A DNA stretch of 10,630 nt from Scenedesmus sp. ARA3 (Eukaryota > Chlorophyta > Chlorophyceae > Sphaeropleales > Scenedesmaceae), in the NCBI GenBank assembly GCA_004335835.1, contig RWJK01000067.1:1-10630 (forward strand), written 5' to 3'. Both the position numbers and the translations under genes were made by a program. The notes below the pieces were generated by a model. That model saw only the letters and a program-made list of their open reading frames with translations. It had not been told where the DNA came from and searched no databases. Below are positions 1 through 6,778 of this stretch, one piece after another (positions within the stretch are counted from its first letter, which is position 1; each line of letters opens with the position of its first letter).

Positions 1-121
1 ACAGCCTGCTCTGGTGAGCCCGGCAGTACAGCTTGCTCTTCTTAGCTTGGCAGTACAGCCTGGTAGTACAGCCTGCTCTGGTGAGCCTGGCATTACAGCC
101 TGCTCTGGTGAGCCTGGCAGC
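1..121. repeat. 27-bp tandem repeat, about 4.5 copies
   Basis: Full copies lie at 1-27, 28-54, 68-94 and 95-121, with a truncated 13-bp copy at 55-67. The unit begins ACAGCCTGCTCTGGTGAGCC. The second copy is the most diverged. Three of the four full copies contain CTG-GTGAGCC, a good match to a splice-donor consensus. A related fragment (CCTGGTGAGCCCAGC) recurs near 191-205. The unit length is a multiple of three and one frame reads through as a 9-residue repeat, but that frame lacks the cysteine pattern of the neighbouring exons. I read it as intronic or upstream non-coding sequence of the plus-strand gene. Confidence 0.9.
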
Positions 122-394
122 GCACACTGTAATGCTGAACACAAAAGTTGAAGTGAAAGACCAGTGGCTGCATGCAGCCAGGACTGCCTGCCCTGGTGAG
201 CCCAGCAACACCCCCTTCAGCTCAAGTGCTGACAGGGAGGTTGCTTATCAGGTGCATGCATGAACAGCTTGCCATGGTGATCATGACGCCTTGAGTATGC
301 ACGCAGCATGCAGCGCCTTGCAATTACACACATCCACTGTGCTTGACAGGCGTGCACTGCCTTGCAGGCCACATCAGCTTTGTGCCTGTGTAAC

Positions 395-502
395 CTGTGT
401 ACTCGTTCTTGTCCTGCTGCTTGTAGTGTGCCTGCTGCCTGTATTGTGCCTGCAGGCCCAGCCTGTCAGAGGTGCCGCCCAGGCACATGGTCTCCAGGGT
501 GA
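395..502 (+). pseudogene. Decayed duplicate of the GCC2/GCC3 exon, with its acceptor site
   Basis: This stretch resembles about 580-680, which is the 3' end of an intron plus the first third of the exon at 611-766. Both have a pyrimidine-rich run ending in TAG or CAG followed by TGTGCCTGC. Both then encode P-(A/D)-C-Q-R-C-R-P-G-T-W-S-P-G (458-499 here). In this copy the coding frame meets TGA at 500-502, the start and the CxxC part lie in different frames, and the second half of the module (the ACTGCPPGT part) is missing. If a donor at 499 (GTGAAC) were used, the phase would not match the phase-1 acceptors downstream. It is therefore more likely an exon relic than an alternative exon. cDNA could overturn this. 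Confidence 0.6.
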
Positions 503-610
503 ACAGTGTACTGCGTTCACCTGTGGAGGGTCTGCAAGGCAGCGATTGCCGCGTGCTCAACAGCGCAACTGAGTTTATTGTGCGTTCGTGCTGGCTCCTG
601 CTGCCTGCAG

Positions 611-1750
611 TGTGCCTGCCTGGGCGGGCTGGTCCAGACTGCCAGCGGTGCCGCCCAGGCACATGGTCCCCAGGGGGCGACGCTGCCGGCACAGCTTGCA
701 CCGGCTGCCCACCAGGCACACATTCAACATTGACGGGGAGCACCACAGAGAAGGACTGCAAGCCAAGTAAGCCATTCACCAACTGCACTATGAAGTTATG
801 ATGCATGAACTTCCTCCGAGTGTAGTGTAGCGTAATGGCAGCTGTAGGTCTGTGCAGCGCAGCAACGGAGCTGCAGTGGTTGTGCACTGGCCTGTGCTGC
901 ATCTCCTCACTGCAGACAGAGGGTGAACAACTGACAAGCAACTGCTTCCGCCGCTGCTGCTGCCTTCGTCAACAGAGAAGAACATATGTCTCAACCCAAA
1001 CCCCTGCAAAGACACCGCCAACTCAAATGGCGTCTGCACTGCCGTCAACAAGACGGCATACACATGTGGCTGCAGAACTGGCTATACTTGGGAAAACGGC
1101 ATGTGTGCAGGTGGGATGCTGCAGCTGTCGAGAGGTGTAAGCTGACAAATCACACGGCCTGATTAGGAATGCTCTGTACATCCATTCCTTGAAGCATCAC
1201 AGCTGCATTTGCTGTGCATGCATTGCAGCCTCAATTTGCAGTAGGGATGTACACCAGCAACCGCCGCAAAGAAGCAGATACATTGTCTGCAGCAGTTGAT
1301 GGCAGCTGTGCTCAGTTTTTGAGGCTGCTGCCAGTGCCTAACACAGCTGCTGGATGCCATGCGCTAGTGTTGGCCAAAATCCTCCCAACTTCTACACTGC
1401 TGGATCTTCTTCTGCTTCTTGGCCTCCTGTATCACAGACGAGAATGGCTGCAAGTATGAGTGGGGAGACAACAGATGCCTTGGCATATCCAACAACAATG
1501 GCACGTGCTTTGACAAAGCGGCGCCGCTGACTGGATTTGCATGCGGGTGTTCCACTGGCGCCACATGGGATGCGACTAAGCTCGAATGCAAAGGTAGGTG
1601 GATGGTGCGAGACGGCCGCAAGGAAGGACAAGCAACCTAGTGTGCTGCTGCACGCACAACTGAAGCATCAGCTGCTTGGGACAGTTTGAAGGCAGTTGCA
1701 CGATGCGCAGGTCTAGGGCTGCAACAGCATTCACAGTTACAAGCGCAAGA

Positions 1751-1793
<43 letters not shown>

Positions 1794-3501
1794 ACCATGC
1801 GGCATGCACTTCTGATGCTGGAAAGCATTTGTGGGCTGACATCAAGATGAACAGCTCTAGTGTTGCTGACGGTCACATTGTGGTGGCTCCTCACAACGCA
1901 GATATCTTCACAGTGTAGTGCTCCTCACAATGTAATCTAGCACATCCACTCCATGTCACATCCACAACTCGTACCTGCTACTGTGTAACCTCAACGCCTG
2001 GCTGCAGATGACGATGGCTGCTCTGGAGACCCTTGCGCGCCGTCCAAGGTTCCCCAGTCAAGTGGCAAGTGCCTCAACATCCCTGCTCCGTCGACCGGCT
2101 TTGCGTGTGCGTGCAAAGCTGGCTTCTGGTGGGATGGCATCGCCTGCAGCGCTGTTGCTGACACATGTGTGCAAGTGGTGGCAGGCATTACTGGTGCTCC
2201 GGGCTATAGCGGCGATGGCGGCCCCGCAACAGGAGCTGCTTTCTACGCACCAAGGGGCTTGAGCGTTGATGCAGAGGGCAACCTATACATTGCTGGTGAG
2301 GCCAGCTGAAAGAGTAATATGGTATAATGACAGTAAACAGTAGCAACAACAAACACGATGATGACAACAGTCACGGCAGCGGTATTGCTTCGGGTCGGGA
2401 GCTTGTTTGGTGGCTGCAATGTTTACGTGCTGCCGTTGGGCACCACTGACATAGCTGCAGCTGCATGTTGCCATGCAGCATAGCCCTGGTTGTGGCAGCA
2501 CAGCCCTGGCGTTGCTACCTGCCTGGTTGATGGCAGCCGCCTGTACACCGCCCTAAACAAGTCCTATGGGATAGTTCAGCAGGCACCTGACTTGTTGAAT
2601 CCACACATGCGTGCGATGCGGTTATGCTTTGCTGATGCTACAGCCACTGCTGCTGTACGCCTCTGCAGATTCTCTTAACCTGGCAATCCGCAAGGTATCG
2701 ACAGCCGGCAGTGTCACAACGGTAGTCAAGCCGGATCAAATGGTTCAAAACCCTGGTCAAGTGCTGGCTACTCCCTCTGGTGACGTCTACTTCACGGAAA
2801 ACTCCGCAAAACTTTACAAGCTCGACGCTTCCACAGGGGGCGTCACGAGCAGCGTTGAAGTCGACCCCGGGTCCAACATTTTCTACGGCCTGACATACAA
2901 CTCGGGCAACATAACTGTTACTGCTTACAACCCCTTTGCTGGCGTTGGCAGGATATATAGCTTCACCCCAGATCTCAGTGTGTTCGCTGAAGTGGAGCAA
3001 AACGTGCCGGTTGGGAGCCCCCAAAGCATTGTCATCAACAGCACAGGCGACGTCTTTATCACCACAGGCGGTTTCACAGGCAGCAACATCCTGAAAAAGG
3101 CCCCAGCAGGCGAGCAGCCGGCGTGGAATACTTGGAATTCCGGCGCCAACAAAGCACAGGACGGCGTGCTTGCAACATCAGCAAAGCTTTCGGTTTCAGG
3201 GCTTGCATTAGATGCTGCCGGCAACATGCTGGTCACTGACTCGGAGTTGTGCATGGATTGTGCCACCTACACACCTTCGGCCTGCCATGTGTGGCTTGTG
3301 GATGCTGCAACTGGCAAGCTGAAGTTGGTTGCAGGCACTTTGGGGAAGTGTGGATCAAAAGTGGATGTCAACAGCCCGACCAAGACGCTGATTGGGCCGG
3401 CTTGGGCTGTGGCGTTTGACCCCAGCGGAAAGGCAGTGTATCTTTCAGATCCCGACAACCATCGTGTACTCAAAGTAAAGCTAGACTGTGGGCGAAAGTA
3501 A
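611..3501 (+). CDS. Cysteine-rich EGF-like / NHL beta-propeller protein, 5' partial, five exons
   Basis: Predicted exons are 611-766, 976-1110, 1438-1593, 2008-2295 and 2669-3501 (stop TAA 3499-3501). Joined, they give about 521 residues of open frame; the true start is upstream of the window. Exon 611-766 encodes a six-cysteine GCC2/GCC3 (ephrin-receptor-like) module with CQRCRPGTWSPG and CTGCPPGTHS. The next exon encodes an EGF-like module, C-x5-C-x9-C-x9-C-x-C-x10-C. The third repeats this as C-x8-C-x9-C-x11-C-x-C-x12-C, and the start of the fourth as C-x4-C-x11-C-x11-C-x-C-x10-C. The end of exon 4 opens an NHL repeat (GYSGDGGPATGAAF, then GNLYIA) that continues over the splice as DSLNLAIRKV. 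Exon 5 holds further blades, for example PSGDVYFTE, STGDVFITT, AAGNMLVTD and finally PSGKAVYLSDPDNHRVLKV, ending at CGRK. Such proteins are usually extracellular, and NHL propellers bind proteins or glycans. The signal peptide would lie outside the window. No catalytic residue is apparent. Module identity is well supported; the biological role is unknown. Confidence 0.85.
767..975 (+). other. Intron, 209 bp, phase 1
   Basis: The donor is GTAAGC at 767 and the acceptor is CAACAG ending at 975. Splicing joins cca-a to ag-aag and gives DCKP-KKNICLNP without a break. A nearer acceptor, CTGCAG ending at 915, would run into TGA within three codons, so it was not chosen. Confidence 0.8.
1111..1437 (+). 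other. Intron, 327 bp, phase 1
   Basis: The donor is CAG|GTGGGA at 1111 and the acceptor is TATCACAG ending at 1437. The join reads MCA-DENGCKY, moving directly from the last cysteine of one EGF-like module to the first of the next. Confidence 0.8.
1594..2007 (+). other. Intron, 414 bp, phase 1, containing a CTG microsatellite
   Basis: The donor is AAG|GTAGGT at 1594 and the acceptor is GGCTGCAG ending at 2007. The join reads ECK-DDDGCSGDPC. This is the longest intron of the gene inside the window, and a tenth of it is an uninterrupted triplet repeat. Confidence 0.8.
1752..1790. repeat. (CTG)13 microsatellite within an intron
   Basis: There are thirteen uninterrupted CTG triplets. The repeat lies between a good donor (1594) and acceptor (2007) and is transcribed as CUG in the plus-strand gene. 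It is not translated in the predicted model. Confidence 0.95.
2296..2668 (+). other. Intron, 373 bp, phase 1, inside an NHL repeat
   Basis: The donor is GCTG|GTGAGG at 2296 and the acceptor is CCTCTGCAG ending at 2668. The join reads GNLYIA-DSLNLAIRKV, the canonical NHL continuation (usually YIAD...RIRKV), which fixes both splice sites with high confidence. Confidence 0.88.
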
Positions 3502-3920
3502 CTTCACGTGGTGGCTGCTAACACCATCTTAACTGTTGCAGCATGTCACGTGCGGTAAAGTCACCCTTGCAGCACAACCTTGCACGTGTGTACGGTGTCT
3601 TCACGGTCTGATGTGGTCAGCTGCTGCCTTGCTCGGCAGGGTTCCTTGTTGCATATGTCAGTGGTGTTGTTGAAACACATCATGGGGCGCTGCACCCATT
3701 GCTGGCGCTGGCGTGATCAATCGGTGCTTGCAGCAGCTAATGGCACATTGATGTGAATCAGTTGTCGCTGCTTTGCTGACAGGCTCGTGTTGCTCTCTGT
3801 CTGATCGGGGCTTACATTTGTCAAGCCGCCCCTTGATAGCACTTGGCGTGTGATGTTGATCTAGACTAGTCAAGTACTGCTCCACAGCCAGTGTGCTGTA
3901 AATCGAAATGTGGCACGTGT
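3502..3920 (+). other. Probable 3' untranslated region of the EGF/NHL gene
   Basis: The sequence turns rich in G and T on the plus strand right after the TAA stop, and no continuing cysteine-rich or NHL coding is seen. It contains CACGTG at 3505, 3547, 3583 and 3914. The first TGTAA downstream of the stop is at 3897. The exact cleavage site cannot be read from the sequence. Confidence 0.5.
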
Positions 3921-3940
3921 GTTGCACAACGCAAATGCTG
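3866..3940 (+). repeat. Dispersed repeat, copy 1 (spans the poly(A) signal)
   Basis: The first 33 bases, 3866-3898, match 5011-5043 with two mismatches. Weaker similarity continues through TGTGGCACGT to AATGCTG. This copy includes the TGTAA at 3897; copy 2 has TGCCA at the equivalent place. Confidence 0.8.
3897..3901 (+). terminator. Candidate TGTAA poly(A) signal
   Basis: TGTAA is the usual poly(A) signal of chlorophycean green algae. This is the first one I find after the stop at 3501, about 400 bp downstream, a normal 3' UTR length for such genes. It is a single pentamer, so chance is possible. Confidence 0.45.
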
Positions 3941-4037
3941 TTAGGTAGGGGTGGTGTGATGGTGGGGAATAATCCGAGTTTTAAGCGGGTGAAGCAATTT
4001 GCGCATGCATGAGAGATGTTGGTGAGTCCCGAACTAT

Positions 4038-4184
4038 GCATCTGGAAGCGGCTTGAAGTGCTGTTGCGATCGGTGCATCTGGAAGCGGCTTGAAGTGCTG
4101 TTGCGATTGGTGCATTTGGAAGCGGCTTAAAGTGCTGTTGCAATCGGTGCATTTGGAAGCGGCTTGAAGTGCTGTTGCGAGCCT
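4038..4184. repeat. 37-bp tandem repeat, four copies
   Basis: Copies start at 4038, 4075, 4112 and 4149. The unit begins GCATCTGGAAGCGGCTTGAA and continues with GTGCTGTTGCGATCGGT. Copies differ by a few transitions (TCTGG/TTTGG, TTGAA/TTAAA, CGATC/CGATT/CAATC). The last copy loses its final few bases. The period is not a multiple of three, so this is not coding repetition. Confidence 0.95.
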
Positions 4185-4293
4185 GCATGGGCAGCCAGAT
4201 CCAGCACGCATACTTCAATTGATTTGGCATGGTAGGGTGTAGATTGCATGCGCATCACGCTGGACAAACCTTGCAGTATCATGTGCAAATAGG

Positions 4294-4350
4294 GTGAGCA
4301 GCTGCAGCAGTGTTGTGAGCAGCCTCAAGCAGGCTTGTGAGCAGCTGCAG
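4294..4350. repeat. Short direct repeats GTGAGCAGCTGCAG
   Basis: Identical 14-mers lie at 4294-4307 and 4337-4350, with a degenerate copy (GTGAGCAGCCTCAAG) between them and a looser GCGAGCAGCTGCAG near 4466. They form a degenerate array of period about 21-22 bp. Confidence 0.65.
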
Positions 4351-5010
4351 CGTTACAGCAAGGAGCTGCAGCAAACACTTGATTAACACGGCATTTTGGT
4401 CAGCAGGTGCAGCTGTTGACTCGCTGAAGTACTGCAGAATGTTCTGCTGATAACTGCAGCTGTGGCGAGCAGCTGCAGAACTGCAAGCGCAATGCACGCC
4501 ACAAGGGCGTTGCGGTTGGTGCTGCTTGAACTTGCAGGTGGCTGCGAGTGGTGCTGCAAGTATGCATGTATCAGCACAGGGTTGAAGAAGCAGACACATC
4601 CCAGAGTTGTGATGCCGTCTGTCAGTGGCATGCGCATGTGCTGCTCGTCGGTTTCATGTTGTGAATGGCAGCCCGCATAGCTGCATATGCATGAACGGAT
4701 TGCTCTTTGAGTCCTAGGAAGGTCGCAAAGTTGGTAGTGCATTTACAGTGGCTTGTTGGTGATCAATCACACACACGCAAGCTCATTTACAACGTTTAGG
4801 GGTTTGTGTGGTATTGTAGCAGCATGTGGAGTGTTAGCAAGGCACAGATGCCAGAAGCAGAAGCTCAGGAGCAGTGCTTATGCCGCATGCGGCGCAGTTC
4901 CATTTGCAGCCGTCAGCCATATAGACAGCACTGTTACTACACACTTGTAGAGAGACTGGCGGTGTCTGCCGCTCCCTTACTATGACATGATGTACTGCTT
5001 CTACTAGTTT
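4351..5010. other. Gene-free stretch
   Basis: I see no coding region here. The open frames are short, lie on both strands and lack recognisable motifs. The sequence has many CAGCTGCAG-like words and looks like ordinary intergenic DNA. Confidence 0.5.
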
Positions 5011-5083
5011 CTAGTCAAGTACTGCTGCACAGCCGGTGTGCTGCCATTCAAACTGTGGCACGTTCACCACGGTGTGAATGCTG
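5011..5083 (+). repeat. Dispersed repeat, copy 2
   Basis: This is the diverged direct copy of 3866-3940, with 31 of 33 bases identical at its start and looser similarity after that. It lacks the TGTAA of copy 1. It lies about 1.1 kb downstream in the same orientation. Confidence 0.8.
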
Positions 5084-5212
5084 AGAATTTGAGTGATGTT
5101 TTGCTGAGGGTGTTTGACCAGGTGCAATTCGAACGTCGCATGGTGATGCCATTGCCGTGCTTTTGTACATGATTATGACTCATGAGCCACGAACCTGCGG
5201 CTTCTGACAGCA

Positions 5213-5288
5213 CCGCGTTGGGGTGCTGCAGTGGGCGTGCATGGGCACAACCGCGTTGGGGTGCTGCAGTGGGCGTGCATGGGCACAA
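5213..5288. repeat. 38-bp perfect tandem duplication
   Basis: Two identical 38-bp copies lie at 5213-5250 and 5251-5288, beginning CCGCGTTGGGGTGCTGCAGT. Perfect identity suggests a recent duplication. A third partial word, GGGTGCTG, is not extended. Confidence 0.95.
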
Positions 5289-5865
5289 CGTGCACTGCAC
5301 AGCTATGCACAGCCTGCCAGGCAGTGCACAGGTGATGCAAGTGATTTACACACCGCATCTGGCACAAGATATCACGTGTTGCACAAGCGTTTGCAGCAAG
5401 CATCAAACGATGGCCATGTAACTGTGCCGATCATCCTGCGATCCACGGTCATGTTCACCCTCGCCAATGAGAGAGGATAGTTACATGTGGGTCCTGGCAC
5501 GATCTTAGATGGCCCAGGTGGCCCCGCAACATGTGACACAACCACGCCCCCACCCGTGCCGAAACGCTGTGGCCCATATGCTCGCAGGTATGAGCCACAT
5601 TCCTGTACGGTACAGGAGATGGCTGGATTTGGCAGCAGCAGATCTCCTGCCTTTATTGCATCCAAAGCAATTCTCTAGAGTCAAACATGCAGCACGTTCA
5701 TATAGTATGCATGCAGAGCAGCATTATTGCATTATGATACCATTGCTTGCCGATACAAGCCACGACAGCCGCTCAGCAAAAGCAGCTCTGTTGCGGACAG
5801 CAACAGTGGCACAGCCGCCGCACAGTCAGACCGAACACTGAAATGCCAGAGGATACCACGCCTGC
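5289..5865. other. Gene-free stretch with overlapping unsupported open frames
   Basis: Both strands are open around 5372-5678 (97 residues on minus, 63 and 110 on plus). None shows a recognisable domain, splice-site support or protein-like pattern. I regard it as non-coding, though a short unknown exon cannot be excluded. Confidence 0.4.
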
Positions 5866-5885
5866 TTGCAATCAGCTGATTGCAA
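5866..5885. repeat. 20-bp perfect palindrome
   Basis: TTGCAATCAG is followed at once by its exact reverse complement CTGATTGCAA. As a consequence the word TGCAATCAGC occurs twice in direct orientation (from 5867 and from 5881). Confidence 0.95.
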
Positions 5886-5980
5886 TCAGCAGGCCCGCAG
5901 GCTTACCATGCACATGCAGAGAAGAAATGCACAAGTGTACAAGTAATGCAGAGGGAGGGCCGTCCAGATAGTGCAGGTCG

Positions 5981-6031
5981 TGTCATCATGATGACATGAT
6001 TCTGATGACGTGATTCTGATGACATGATTCG
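5981..6031. repeat. 16-bp perfect palindrome running into a 14-bp tandem repeat
   Basis: TGTCATCATGATGACA at 5981-5996 is a perfect palindrome. Its right arm opens the first of three 14-bp units, GATGACATGATTCT-like, at 5990-6003, 6004-6017 and 6018-6031. The units differ only at one A/G position and at the last base. Confidence 0.93.
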
Positions 6032-6523
6032 ACTATCACGTTTGTGTCACAGCCACAGCTACACCACCATCACCTTCTGATGTGCCACGTCCTGAACCCC
6101 AGACCATCAGCAGTCATGCCAGCATGGGTTGCCAAGGGACGACCGGTCTAACCGGCCAAGAGGCTAAGCCGTTGCAGGCTTCTAAGCAGCAACTGCCTGT
6201 CCCCCACGGCGCACCAATAGACGGCTAGTTGCAGCGCAGTGTTTCACATGACAAAGGTTCCTTGGGGTGGATGCTGCTGCCGCTGGGCCAGCTGCCTCCC
6301 CCCAGAGCGTTAGCAATAGCAACAACTGAAAGACAGCATTCATCTGCTGGCCTATCCAGGAAGCTGGGTTAGATGCATGTTCCTCAGTCAATCTAATCTG
6401 TAAAAGGAACTCTGCAAGTTTATTCCCAAAACAGCTGTCACCTGAAGCCATGCAAACCAGTCCAGTGCTGTGCCTTCAAGTGTACCACGGGATGATTAAA
6501 AACCTTGTTGGCACGTCTTGCAG
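6032..6523. other. Gene-free stretch
   Basis: I find no supported gene. The best open frame is an 89-residue minus-strand frame (6182-6451) with a Leu/Ala-rich centre but no recognisable domain. A GC-rich inverted word, ACCGG-TCTAA-CCGGC, lies near 6141-6155. Confidence 0.4.
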
Positions 6524-6778
6524 GAGATGTGTGTGGACCAACCATGGTCCGAGCAGAATGAATATATCAGGCATATCTATTGTAGGTCCTGCAACCAATC
6601 GAGCACCCTACCACACGTCTCAACATCCTTCCTACATTGCCACACGCAGAAAACGGCCACACCAGGCAAAGTAGCGTGGTACGACAGCGCAAAGGTATTT
6701 GACCGATACAATCTGGCCGCCACGGCAGTAGGCCAGGCCATTTCAAGCAAGCAGGACAGAGCATGGATGAAGTCATAG
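6524..6778 (+). other. Possible orphan exon, unrecognised
   Basis: After GTCTTGCAG (ending at 6523), a good acceptor, the plus strand stays open for 85 codons to a TAG at 6776-6778. The frame starts with EMCVDQPWSEQNEYIRHIYC and includes a CRSC pair and WYDSAKVFDRYNL. The composition is less repetitive and more protein-like than the surroundings, with several His and Cys residues. I recognise no family and see no partner exon upstream. It may be the last exon of an unknown small gene, a transposon relic or chance. Confidence 0.2.

Noticed and set aside
324..941. 205-codon open frame on the minus strand
   Set aside because: It runs antisense through the GCC2/GCC3 exon and its decayed copy, so its internal repetition is a shadow of those duplicated sequences.
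915..960. CTGCAG ending at 915 as an alternative acceptor for the first EGF-like exon
   Set aside because: In the phase set by the preceding exon it reads into TGA within three codons, whereas the acceptor at 975 gives a continuous EGF-like module.
2490..2600. Possible extra exon within the intron at 2296-2668
   Set aside because: Direct splicing 2295 to 2669 gives an uninterrupted canonical NHL repeat, and any insertion here would break the blade.
3658..4230. 190-codon minus-strand frame with internal repeats
   Set aside because: Its repeats are the 37-bp non-coding array read across changing frames, and the rest has no protein-like motif.
5116..5140. TTCGAAC-like word suggesting a tRNA
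   Set aside because: The flanking bases do not form a T-stem and no acceptor stem pairs around it.
6182..6451. 89-codon minus-strand frame starting with ATG and containing a Leu-rich stretch that resembles a signal or membrane segment
   Set aside because: It has no recognised domain, no convincing donor or acceptor, and no poly(A) signal at a suitable distance. It is too weak to call as a gene.
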